In this document: in pieces, positions 25,401 to 31,990 of the stretch
Position numbering within the stretch: position 1 is the stretch's first letter
How the letters are laid out: every line of letters starts with the position of its first letter
DNA from: Rhodothermales bacterium
GTDB lineage: Bacteria > Bacteroidota > Rhodothermia > Rhodothermales > Bin80
Assembly (NCBI GenBank): GCA_028278205.1
Contig: JANQES010000078.1
Location: 1-34,423 of the forward strand
Length of the DNA stretch: 34,423 nt
Reading direction: 5' to 3'
Position numbers and translations under genes: made by a program
The notes under the pieces: model-generated
The model's input: the letters and a program-made list of their open reading frames with translations, nothing else
Told to the model about the DNA's origin: nothing
Databases searched by the model: none

Positions 25401-25661
25401 GGTCTTCTTCGTGGTTTCGATGAGTTGCCACCGGGCGCCGTCATACTCAAGAACCCCGTCTTTATTGGCGACGTAGATCACTCCCCGTTTATCCTGCACG
25501 ATGGCCCAGTTTTGCGGGTAGTGCTGATAATTGTGCGGCTTGAAATGCTCGTAATAAAAAGGCATACCCGCCTCATTGCGCTGCGGGCCTTCTTGCCCGA
25601 ATGCAAGGAAAGGTAGGAGCAAACCAGAAAGCAGAAATAGGAATCTGCCGTGACGAAGCAT
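22443..25661 (-). CDS. Sensor histidine kinase with two-component-regulator propeller and Y_Y_Y domain
   Basis: A 1072-residue membrane sensor. It has a signal segment (FLFLLSGLLLPFLAFG) and a periplasmic part made of reg_prop propeller repeats (VYVGTNGDFGYL, GGLWMALDASGIARVD, DGTLWLTAADGTV). A Y_Y_Y domain follows (about 670-745, ANRYQYFMEGIDQTWSEWTY), then one helix (about 757-780), a coiled coil, and HisKA with His830 in SHELRTPL. The ATPase domain has NLVGNAIKF, DTGIGI and GNGLGLTIT. Such sensors usually detect oligosaccharides and control their use. Unlike many Bacteroidota hybrids it stops after the ATPase, with no receiver or AraC domain, and no response regulator lies nearby. The frame opens at 25757, but MLRHGRF at 25661 gives a proper signal segment. 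Confidence 0.92.
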   Translation of the reverse strand: MLRHGRFLFLLSGLLLPFLAFGQEGPQRNEAGMPFYYEHFKPHNYQHYPQNWAIVQDKRGVIYVANKDGVLEYDGARWQLIETTKKTVVRSLAVDNDGKVYVGTNGDFGYLAPDSVGTLVFVSLLEAVPPEERDFSDVWGTHATSEGLYFQAKKRLFRWDGQTIKTWKSEAGFHTSFVVDDRFYVREFKVGLQQVVEDELDFVPGGAYFADIRIYVMLPFPGNRLLIGTKNKGFFLYDQGAVTPFETGVDPLLKNARLYHGCVLPGGLYALATLGGGGLIMDQQGRLIQRLNKNAGFPDEWINYVYTDVQGGLWMALDASGIARVDIPAQLTVYNDQLGLEGSVHIVERHRDTLYVGTSTGLVKLQPSGPGNKGFLPSIEEVRSADPTGDLLSMDSVLFAATHSGLFRVDNGAPDTLLKETHSFALFKSERYPGHVLVGIREGLSRLHYTPEGWHLHELYTGEAPASDIRSIEESNDGTLWLTAADGTVLRGPFPETDAPWQPERFHMRDGLPVDFIDIGTINGEVVFLAKGGVYRFNPKGQDGNKFYKEISFVDASNTSAAPLRDFAQGPDGTLWMVYENRIDIARLQADGSYQHESPRVLRFPKSTAVKLVVEEDGIAWIGNGDQLVRYDARVEKDYTTGFSTLLRRIVATRTERVLYGGAPVTDAVTLPSVVDPADNDLRFEVSAPSYHDVRANRYQYFMEGIDQTWSEWTYRPYRTYNDLEGGDYTLRVRALDAQGSLSEEATFTFRVLPPWYRTWWAYALYLMALMIMAAFCVHHYRLVQQSKRAQEQARELEREREHNQRLQEVNESLIQANRLKDEFLANTSHELRTPLTAILGFTHILQEELPEHFQELLDPIESNSERLLHTLNSLLEVARLRAGTLELDRHPLNIGNKAAEVLRLLAPLAQQGGLALDLERSPKPLYANLDGHCFEQILNNLVGNAIKFTEKGGVTVTVKEQGGRVAVHVRDTGIGIDESFIPFLFDEFKQESTGLARSHEGNGLGLTITARLVELMDGEIEVQSEKGVGSVFTVFFPLHATPPAVASQDRPTQRLQPRAFPSNPQRLNGAM

Positions 25662-26151
25662 CGGATTGTGGGAGATTAAAAAATGTGGGGGTTGGGCCGA
25701 AAACAGATCTTCTGGGGTAGGAATAAGAACTAATGTCCGGGGCGTGTTCACGCCCATACGGTTTGCAACTGCCTCTCTCTTATTTCGACTGTTTTCTCAG
25801 ATTCTCAAGTCTTTAGCACAAAAATGACGTGAATGCGATTTCACGTCATTGAGGAGGCCCTGATTCGAAAGCCTTTTAGCTCTGAAAAGCGCCGTGTCTT
25901 GCGTGATGCCGCATGCGTAGCAAAAACCTTCCGCTCCCATGACACCTGCCGAATCACGAAAATTAAGTATTTAATTATTTGATGCTTAGATCCGACATCC
26001 CTGAACTGCATTTCAAAATCACGTTACAGGTTCGTTACAACTTAATATGGCGGGGTACTCGCCCTGAACTCGTTTCCTTGGGCGAACAGTCTGCCATGAA
26101 CCGAGGGCAACTAACCCTCACAAACCCCCACCCCCTAAACACCTTAGTACC
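25662..26151. promoter_or_regulatory. Divergent intergenic region with a perfect 11-bp dyad
   Basis: Between the divergent sensor kinase and repeat lipoprotein genes. AATGACGTGAA (25823-25833) and TTCACGTCATT (25840-25850) form a perfect dyad over a 6-base spacer with no T-run, so an operator is as likely as a hairpin. The AT-rich segments at 25958-25985 and 26025-26047 (TTAATATGG) are plausible promoter parts for the lipoprotein. No gene was seen in the roughly 490 bases. Confidence 0.5.
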
Positions 26152-26511
26152 ATGAAACGCTTTAAAGTAATGCCTTCCCTCTTCAGCGCCCTCTTCGTTG
26201 CCGGAATGCTGGTCGTCACGGGCTGCAACCCCGGAACCATCTCGGGCCCTGACCTTGACGCCGACACGTCGCTCGAACTGAATATCAATGCCTCGTACGG
26301 CCAGGGCGGCGACGTCCACAACGCTCCCGCCAACGGCAACCAGGGTGGCGATGTCCATAACCTCGGCGGCGGCCCCAACAATGGCAACCAGGGTGGCGAT
26401 GTCCACAACATCGGCGGCGGCCCCAACAACGGCAACCAGGGCGGCGACGTCCACAACGCCCCCGCCAACGGCAACCAGGGCGGCGATGTCCACAACCTCG
26501 GCGGGAACTAA
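26152..26511 (+). CDS. Small lipoprotein of tandem GNQGGDVHN repeats
   Basis: A 119-residue predicted lipoprotein with a basic start, hydrophobic core and lipobox VVTGC (Cys25). After a spacer (26-50) come five repeats, each starting QGGDVHN, at residues 51, 64, 80, 96 and 109. Two linker types alternate: APANGN (13-residue units) and LGGGPNNGN or IGGGPNNGN (16-residue units), in the order short, long, long, short, long. Asp and His of DVH are present in all five, which could suit metal binding or a regular Gly/Asn-rich fold. Codons differ between copies while the residues stay the same, so the protein appears under selection. No family is recognised; function unknown. Confidence 0.8.
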   Translation: MKRFKVMPSLFSALFVAGMLVVTGCNPGTISGPDLDADTSLELNINASYGQGGDVHNAPANGNQGGDVHNLGGGPNNGNQGGDVHNIGGGPNNGNQGGDVHNAPANGNQGGDVHNLGGN

Positions 26512-26550
26512 GGCGCCTGAAAGCCTGATCCCACAACGCTCTTAGAGGGA

Positions 26551-26588
26551 AGGCATGGTCCGGGCCCGTCAAAACCCGGACCATGCCT
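26551..26588. terminator. Long hairpin after the repeat lipoprotein gene
   Basis: Arms AGGCATGGTCCGGG (26551-26564) and CCCGGACCATGCCT (26575-26588) form a perfect 14-bp stem. No T-run follows, so it may stabilise the mRNA 3' end or act with the next hairpin. Confidence 0.55.
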
Positions 26589-26639
26589 CTGGCTATTAAT
26601 CAGCCTCTTTCTGATTGGACGAAATAATTTCTATAAGGT

Positions 26640-26676
26640 AAACCCCGAAGGGCTTTCGAGCGCTTCGGGGTTTTTG
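26640..26676. terminator. Rho-independent terminator between convergent genes
   Basis: AAACCCCGAAG (26640-26650) and CTTCGGGGTTT (26663-26673) form the stem, followed by more T. It lies between the repeat lipoprotein gene and the convergent OPT transporter gene. Confidence 0.85.
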
Positions 26677-26721
26677 TTTAGTTGATATTTAAAATGGGTG
26701 AACGTGTTGCCTTCGGAAATT

Positions 26722-26737
26722 CCCCCTTCGAAGGGGG
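26722..26737. repeat. CCCCCTTCGAAGGGGG palindrome, copy 1
   Basis: A perfect 16-bp palindrome found again at 31583-31598 and 31708-31723. This copy sits 38 bases past the OPT stop codon and is flanked by a T-run. Confidence 0.8.
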
Positions 26738-26774
26738 ATTTTTCGGTGCCAACACGATCACCCGATCTAAAAGT

Positions 26775-28748
26775 CTACGACTTCCGCCGGGTCAGCCACC
26801 AGAAGTAGGCGATCAGGCCGGCGAAAGCGGTAGCGGCCAGCGCGGGCGCAAACGGCCCGGCCCATTCATAACCGATGCCTTTCGGCGCAGAGGCCGTCCA
26901 GGCTGCGTACCCGGCAATCAACACCCCGAAGAGCCCTTCGCCGCCTACGAGACCCGATCCGAACAAGACGCCTTGCTCGCGCCGCTGCTCGCCCTCTTCT
27001 TTCGACGAAGCCGTTTTTTCGGTGAACATCCGAAGCAGGCCGCCAAAGAAGACCGGCACCATCGTGGCCACCGGCAGGTAGACGCCCACCGAGAACGCCA
27101 GGCTGTTGATCCTGAAAACAAACTCGACGACGAGGGCGATGGCCGCGCCGATGCCGACGAGTTCCCAGGGCAACTCGCTCTCTAACACGCCATCGATGAC
27201 CAGCTTCATCAGCGTCGCCTGCGGGGCGGGAATCTCTTCGTTGCCGAAGCCCCAGGTATCGCCGATGAGCACCAGCGTGCCGACGATGAAGACGGCGCAG
27301 GTGAGCACGCCGATGAGTTCGCCGGTTTGCTGACGGCGGGGTGTGGCGCCGAGCAAAAAGCCCGTCTTGAGATCCTGCGACGTGTCGCCGGCGATGGAGG
27401 CGGCAATGGCCACGACGGTGCCGACGGTCAGGGCGGCGGCCTTGCCGAGGTCGTCGGTCCAGCCCATCGCCAGAAACAGCGCGGCGGTGCCCAGGAGCGT
27501 GGCGATGGTCATGCCGCTGGTGGGGTTCGACGTGACGCCGACGAGCCCGACGATGCGCGAGGAGACCGTCACGAAGAAGAAGGCGAAGACCACCACGAGC
27601 ACCGCCATCACCGCGCGCAGCCCGAAGCTCTCGATGCCGAAGGCCTGCGGGGCCAGCGCCAGCACCGACGCGATGATCAACGCGCCGATGCCCACGGTCT
27701 TGAGCGGCAGATCGTCCTGCGTCCGTTTGATGGCCGCGATGCCGACTCCGGCCAGGCGTTCTTTGATCTGCCGGCTGCCGATGCGGAAACTCTCGATCAT
27801 CGTCGGCAGGCTCTTGATGAGCGTGATGAGCCCGCCCGTAGCCACTGCGCCGGCGCCGATGTACCGCACGTACCGCGTCCAGATCTCGCTGGGCGTCATG
27901 TCGGCGATGAGCTTGACCGTCTCCGGATAGAGCGGCGCGGTGAGGCTTTCGCCATAGGTGGCAATCACCGGGATGATGACCACCCACGACAAAAGGCCGC
28001 CGCCGACCATGATGGCTGCCGTTTTCGGGCCGAGGATGAAACCCACCCCCAGCAACGCCGCCGACATCTCGCTGGCTACCTCGCCTTTTTTGATGAACGG
28101 CAGCTTGAGCTTCACGTCGTCCGGCAACACGTGCAGCGTGCCGTAGACAAACTTGACGAGCGCGCCCATCCCCAGCCCCAAAAACACGTTGCGCGCCCTG
28201 GCCCCGCCCGATTCGCTGACCACCAGCACCTCGGCGCACGCCGTGCCTTCGGGATACGGCAGGCGGCCATGCTCTCCCGCAATCAGAAAACGACGCAGGG
28301 GGATCATAAACAACACGCCGAGCAAGCCGCCGCAGAGCGCCAGCAGCGTCATCTGCAACAACCCCGGACTGAAGCCCCAGAGAAACAGCGCCGGCAACGT
28401 AAAAATCACCCCGCTGGCCACCGAACTCGACGCCGAGCCCACCGTCTGCGACAGGTTGGCTTCGAGCAACGACGACCGCACGCCCATTACCTGCATGGCG
28501 CGAAAAAGCGCCACCGTCAGCACCGCCACCGGGATCGACGTCGAGATCGTCAGCCCCACGCGCAGGCCGAGGTAGGCGTTGGCGGCCCCGAAAAGAACGC
28601 CGAAGACGATGCCCGCGCCGACGGCCTTGATGGTAAATTCGGAAGGGCTCTCAGCCGGGCTTACGTACGGCTCATACTCCTGGCCTTCGGGCACTTCAGT
28701 GTAAGCCAGCGGGCTCAGACCTTCTTTCCTGGATCGGTGCTCTGCCAT
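26775..28748 (-). CDS. OPT family transporter (oligopeptide/metal-chelate)
   Basis: A 657-residue inner-membrane protein with about 14-16 helices over nearly its full length. Typical stretches are FTIKAVGAGIVFGVLFGAAN with AYLGLRVGLTISTSIPVAVL directly after, LPYPEGTACAEVL and GAKTAAIMVGGGL-like glycine-rich helices. The AYLGLRVG and YPEGTACAE motifs identify the OPT family, which takes up small peptides or iron-chelate compounds by proton symport. The substrate cannot be read from sequence; iron chelates are possible given the metal genes elsewhere in the window. The charged first 35 residues are cytoplasmic. ATG at 28748 is the first start in frame, with no strong ribosome site. The gene stands alone. 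Confidence 0.92.
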   Translation of the reverse strand: MAEHRSRKEGLSPLAYTEVPEGQEYEPYVSPAESPSEFTIKAVGAGIVFGVLFGAANAYLGLRVGLTISTSIPVAVLTVALFRAMQVMGVRSSLLEANLSQTVGSASSSVASGVIFTLPALFLWGFSPGLLQMTLLALCGGLLGVLFMIPLRRFLIAGEHGRLPYPEGTACAEVLVVSESGGARARNVFLGLGMGALVKFVYGTLHVLPDDVKLKLPFIKKGEVASEMSAALLGVGFILGPKTAAIMVGGGLLSWVVIIPVIATYGESLTAPLYPETVKLIADMTPSEIWTRYVRYIGAGAVATGGLITLIKSLPTMIESFRIGSRQIKERLAGVGIAAIKRTQDDLPLKTVGIGALIIASVLALAPQAFGIESFGLRAVMAVLVVVFAFFFVTVSSRIVGLVGVTSNPTSGMTIATLLGTAALFLAMGWTDDLGKAAALTVGTVVAIAASIAGDTSQDLKTGFLLGATPRRQQTGELIGVLTCAVFIVGTLVLIGDTWGFGNEEIPAPQATLMKLVIDGVLESELPWELVGIGAAIALVVEFVFRINSLAFSVGVYLPVATMVPVFFGGLLRMFTEKTASSKEEGEQRREQGVLFGSGLVGGEGLFGVLIAGYAAWTASAPKGIGYEWAGPFAPALAATAFAGLIAYFWWLTRRKS

Positions 28749-29047
28749 AGCGTCGTTTCTCGCGGTTCCCTCTGATGCGGAGGACGGCCCAAGAATACGA
28801 AGACGCTATTGGATGGCGCAACTGTGTTGCCGGGATAAAGGGAGGTGGTGTTTTTTACGTCGTGCTTGTAGAGCGCTCGGCGTCGGTCATTGGTCATTAC
28901 GCTCCCCCCGCCTTCGCGGGGGTCGCTGTCACTGGTCACTGGTTGAGGATAAAGAACCCATGACCAATGACCAGTGACCAACACCCACGGTCGCGTGTTG
29001 CATCAACATCAAAAAAAAACCGAACCTGACTCGCCTGTTTACAGCCT
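28749..29047. other. Gap upstream of the OPT gene, holding a dispersed repeat
   Basis: About 28884-28983 repeats the element found at 6997-7064 (TGGTCATTACGCTC, then TCGCTGTCACTGGTCACTGGT) in the same orientation, with CCCCCGCCTTCGCGGGGG forming a hairpin inside. The promoter for the leftward OPT gene should lie at 28749-28880. No gene was seen. Confidence 0.6.
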
Positions 29048-29155
29048 CTAAAGTTGAAAGAGCGCAGCCAGCACGGCAAAAAATATGGCGGCGCCAACGG
29101 CGCAGATCAAGATCACAAAGGGCTGGTTGTGGGACTTGCGTATGGCCTCCATCAT
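29048..29155 (-). CDS. 35-residue single-pass membrane peptide
   Basis: From an ATG at 29155 the minus strand encodes 35 residues: a polar start MMEAIRKSHNQP, one continuous hydrophobic helix FVILICAVGAAIFFAVLAAL, then FQL and a TAG. A near-consensus GGGAGG ribosome site lies about six bases before the start, one of the clearest in this window. A single membrane pass with a basic cytoplasmic N-terminus and almost no periplasmic tail is typical of regulatory or complex-stabilising small proteins. No family is recognised. The nearest genes are the vWA lipoprotein (also leftward, 258 bases upstream) and the OPT transporter (300 bases downstream). Confidence 0.6.
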   Translation of the reverse strand: MMEAIRKSHNQPFVILICAVGAAIFFAVLAALFQL

Positions 29156-29265
29156 GACACACCTCCCAGGCAGTGATGAGATTGGCTTGCTTGATAGAGT
29201 AACTGCAAGCCGAATCGATCACACTGTAGGTCGATTCCTGAAAGGCGTGTGGGGGATTCCCTGGT

Positions 29266-29412
29266 AGGGGTGGGGAGAAAGGGGGAGAGGGGGATTCTGA
29301 ATGACGAATTTCGAGTAGAGAAGTCATTTTCCTTCGGACAATCGCTTCGCTCGTGTGACACTCGACATTCGATGTTCGGCATTCCTGATCATCTCCCTCT
29401 CCCCCTCTCGTG
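29266..29412. repeat. Imperfect inverted purine/pyrimidine repeat between the small peptide and vWA genes
   Basis: GAGAAAGGGGGAGAGGGGGA (29277-29296) and a C/T-rich counterpart at about 29393-29410 form imperfect inverted arms. Between them are short dyads such as ACGAATTTCGAGT and ACATTCGATGT. It resembles the hairpin at 16469-16509 and directly follows the vWA stop. Confidence 0.5.
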
Positions 29413-30480
29413 TCACTCCGAAACGACGCAGCCTGATGTGAAGCCGGAGGCAGAGAAGCGCGTCGTCAGCACGCCCATGTCGTCGTCTTCGCTGGCGCGG
29501 ATGCCCAGTTCGTTGTCGCCGTCCCGTTTTGGCGAGCAATATTCGAGCAGATAGTAGCTGCCGGCTTCGTCCCGAACCAGTTGGGCGATCTCCTGAAACT
29601 TCGGCACCAGTTCTTCGAGGTTGGCTGCCGAGACGAACCCGTCGGCCCCGATGGCTTGCAGCGTCTCGGTGTCGATTTCGCCGCCCAGGCCGATGGTGTA
29701 GACCGACATATCCTGCCCGATGCGCCCCACCGCGCGCAGCGCATCCGAGCGCGAGACGCGGTTGGCCTGATCGGTGCCGTCGGTGAAAATGACGACCGAT
29801 CCGGCAGCCACCACATCCCCACGCCGCAGTTCGTCCACCCGTTTTCCGGCAGCCTCCAGGCCCTGCACGACGGCCCCGTAGAGGTTCGTCGAATTATCCA
29901 TCGTCAGGTCGTCGGTGATGCTATCGACGGCATTGATGAGTACATCGGGGTTGACCGCGAAAGCCACCAGCGAGTCGATCTCGGCCCGCCCGTCGAACCA
30001 CCAGATGCCCAGTTCGATCTCGCCGTAGCGCGCATTGCCGGCCTCGGCCACGAGCGCCTCGACGAAGCGCCGGGCGGCCTCTTTCAACGGATCGAGGCTC
30101 TCGCTGGCGAGGATGCTGCCGCTGAGATCGAGCAGCAACGTGATGCTGTACTGGAATTTGCCGGTCTTGGGCAAGATGGTCAGATCGGCCTCGAAGGGCG
30201 AGACGAGTTGACGATTCTCGAAGATGTCGAAGTCGCCCGGCGTCAGGTTGGCCACGGGGCGCTCGTCGTTCGTATCGACCTTGAACAAGACCGAGACGTT
30301 GGCCGGCGGGCGGGCGGTGTTTTCGATGAGGGTGAGCCGCAGGGGGTCGACGACGTCGCACGTCTGGAAGTCTTCGCAGGCCTCGTCGGCCTCGTTGGCC
30401 GAATCGCAGGCCGTGGCGGCTAAAAGCAGGGTGCTCAAAAGCCCGATCTGAAACAGGCGGCGGGGTAGCATCTTTTTCAT
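29413..30480 (-). CDS. von Willebrand factor A domain lipoprotein
   Basis: A 355-residue predicted lipoprotein: MKKMLPRR start, hydrophobic core and lipobox AATAC with Cys25. Residues 30-105 are an acidic beta-rich region (ARPPANVSVLFKVDTNDERP). A vWA domain follows with an intact metal site: DLSGS near 118, STNLYG for the Thr/Ser position, and FTDGTD. Such domains bind protein partners through a divalent metal at the cell surface or periplasm. Cys residues near both ends (ACEDFQTC, EYCSPK, SGCVVSE) may form disulfides. GGAGG in the ten bases upstream supports the ATG at 30480 over the earlier in-frame start at 30567. No MoxR ATPase gene lies nearby, so it is not the usual MoxR-vWA operon. 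Confidence 0.88.
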   Translation of the reverse strand: MKKMLPRRLFQIGLLSTLLLAATACDSANEADEACEDFQTCDVVDPLRLTLIENTARPPANVSVLFKVDTNDERPVANLTPGDFDIFENRQLVSPFEADLTILPKTGKFQYSITLLLDLSGSILASESLDPLKEAARRFVEALVAEAGNARYGEIELGIWWFDGRAEIDSLVAFAVNPDVLINAVDSITDDLTMDNSTNLYGAVVQGLEAAGKRVDELRRGDVVAAGSVVIFTDGTDQANRVSRSDALRAVGRIGQDMSVYTIGLGGEIDTETLQAIGADGFVSAANLEELVPKFQEIAQLVRDEAGSYYLLEYCSPKRDGDNELGIRASEDDDMGVLTTRFSASGFTSGCVVSE

Positions 30481-31059
30481 GGCTATGCCTCCGTCTTTGG
30501 GGTAGGTGAGATACGCGCACGCGACGCACAGGCGCGCCTGCCCGTCTCTCCGCAGATATCTCGCCAAAGCCCACGCCGCCGCGCCCTCCTGTACAATCGA
30601 TGCTGAGGATCGATCAATCCAAAAGATTTTTTATTCGATTAAACCTTTATCTTAAAATTACTTATATTCATTTCTCATATCAGACCCATGCAACGCTGCG
30701 GCTTCGACAAAAATAATAGAACACCGAGCCCCAGGAAGCGCCTGCGAAGAATCCTTCGTCGATGTCGAAAGACGCTTCGCGATAGCTGTTGATTATCGCT
30801 CGTTCCCACGGTCTCCGTGGGAATGCAGAACCGGACGCTCCCGCGTCCGAAAGGGAGACGCAGGAGCGTCTCGATTGAGCATTCCCACGCAGGAGCGTGG
30901 GAACGAGAAACGACGGAGGTGGACCCCGTAAGGTCCCTGGCACTGCGAAATGCCGAGAGCCTCTTCGTGCTCACTGTCTCAGGCTTGGCATTAAGCCTCT
31001 CTTTTTTATCGCGCTATCAAACAGATGAGCCTCTATCTAACCCAGCCCTCGATATCACC
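30481..31059. other. Intergenic region with promoter-like AT stretch and a cruciform repeat
   Basis: The region from 30600 to 30680 is very AT-rich and likely holds the vWA promoter. 30799-30907 is a palindromic repeat described separately. The frames across it read as repeat-encoded peptide (SHAPAWE, HAGAWER) and are rejected as genes. Confidence 0.5.
30799..30907. repeat. MITE-like multi-hairpin repeat
   Basis: Outer arms CTCGTTCCCACG (30799-30810) and CGTGGGAACGAG (30896-30907), and second arms CGTGGGAATGC (30816-30826) and GCATTCCCACG (30879-30889), are all perfect. Inner hairpins GGACGC/GCGTCC and GAGACGC/GCGTCTC follow. This layout is a common dispersed non-autonomous repeat in many bacteria. 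Confidence 0.85.
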
Positions 31060-31479
31060 ATGAACCCTTTCTCGATAACAGGCCGCATCGGACGCCTGCA
31101 CTACTTCATCCACAGCATCGTCGACACCGTATTCGTGGTCCTGGTCTTGCTCGCCCCCTTCTTTCTGATTCCTCCCGAACCTTCTGCCGATGAGCCCGTG
31201 ATTTCCGACACGACGCTTCTGTTCATCCTGATCATGTTTCTTGCCACCGTCGTCAGCGAGATCTGCGCCTCGATACGGCGCCTGCACGACCTCGACCGAT
31301 CCGGCTGGCAGGTCTTGCTGCTGTTCGTCCCCATCATCAACATCGGCATGGGCTGGATGCTCCTCTTTAATAAAGGAACCGAAGGCCCGAATCAGTACGG
31401 CGACGACCCGCTGGGCCGGCACGAAATGCCGCTCGATTACGCCTCATCGTCACCTCAGTACGAGACGTCGGGCTTTTAG
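31060..31479 (+). CDS. DUF805 family membrane protein
   Basis: A 139-residue inner-membrane protein of the DUF805 family. It opens NPFSITGRIGRLHYFIHSIV, the usual xFxxxGRxxRxxYxxx start. Helices follow at about 20-40 (VFVVLVLLAPFFLI) and 52-72, then the conserved cytoplasmic SIRRLHDLDRSGWQVLLLFV and a last helix (IINIGMGWMLLF). It ends GTEGPNQYGDDPLG, all family hallmarks. The function of DUF805 is unknown. The frame extends upstream to 30817, but that part is encoded by a dispersed repeat, so the ATG at 31060 is chosen. It stands alone. Confidence 0.9.
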   Translation: MNPFSITGRIGRLHYFIHSIVDTVFVVLVLLAPFFLIPPEPSADEPVISDTTLLFILIMFLATVVSEICASIRRLHDLDRSGWQVLLLFVPIINIGMGWMLLFNKGTEGPNQYGDDPLGRHEMPLDYASSSPQYETSGF

Positions 31480-31512
31480 GAATGACGCGCCTGGTGTGTG
31501 ATCGATAGATTG

Positions 31513-31793
31513 ATACAGCAAAGGCCCCCGGCACTTTCATGATGTTTGATAAATTGTCCCGGTAAGGGCACAACCTAAAAGTCCCCCTTCGAAGGGGGTG
31601 TCCCGACGAAGGAGGGGCGGGGGATGTTCGCGCGGCTTGCTGGAAACCTCTTCTCAGGCCGCGCCAACATCCCCCTGCGCCGCTCCGCCTTCGCTGCGCG
31701 ACGCTGTCCCCCTTCGAAGGGGGAATCACGCAGGAGACGCTTACCGAAATAATTTGTCAAGGAGCATCGAAGTGCCGGGGACCTCTTTGTCGT
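31513..31793. repeat. Nested inverted-repeat (MITE-like) element, ~280 bp
   Basis: The outer arms 31513-31566 and 31740-31793 are imperfect reverse complements (both hold CCCGGCACTT and a TTGACAAATT/ATAAATTGT core). The next arms carry CCCCCTTCGAAGGGGG at 31583-31598 and 31708-31723, and GGGGGATGTT with AACATCCCCC. The centre pairs CGCGCGGC with GCCGCGCC. The whole can fold into one long interrupted hairpin. No gene was seen. Confidence 0.8.
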
Positions 31794-31796
31794 CAA

Positions 31797-31966
31797 AGAA
31801 AACCACCAATTCCTGAAAAGTCCCGTAGGGACGATCTGTTTGTAGTAATAGAACCTTTTTTTACGCGAAAGCCCCGTAGGGGCGGCCTGTTTTTAACAGG
31901 TCGCTCCTGACGGAGCTTTCTTTTTTTGGTGGTTTTCTTCTACAAATAGGCCGCCCCTACGGGGCT
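31797..31966. repeat. Second inverted-repeat element next to the Gfo/Idh/MocA gene
   Basis: AGAAAACCACC (31797-31807) pairs with GGTGGTTTTCT (31928-31938), and AGCCCCGTAGGGGCGGCCT (31870-31888) pairs perfectly over 19 bases with 31948-31966. A GTCCCGTAGGGAC palindrome lies at 31820-31832. T-runs near 31855-31862 and 31920-31927 could give terminator activity for the leftward gene that stops at 31991. Confidence 0.75.
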
Positions 31967-31990
31967 GTTCAGCCATGATATCGACGCCGC

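Noticed and set aside
26302..26508. Tandem repeat as non-coding satellite or CRISPR-like DNA
   Set aside because: The repeat stays in one frame after a good lipoprotein signal, and changes between copies are mostly synonymous.
27327..28775. 482-codon plus-strand frame opposite the OPT transporter
   Set aside because: The His/Arg/Asp-rich translation has no domain; the minus strand encodes a clear OPT transporter.
31367..31796. Minus-strand frames reading PPSKGDF and SPFEGG
   Set aside because: These peptides come from the CCCCCTTCGAAGGGGG palindromes inside a repeat, not from a gene.
31513..31966. CRISPR array
   Set aside because: Repeats are nested inverted arms, not evenly spaced direct repeats, and no cas gene is present.
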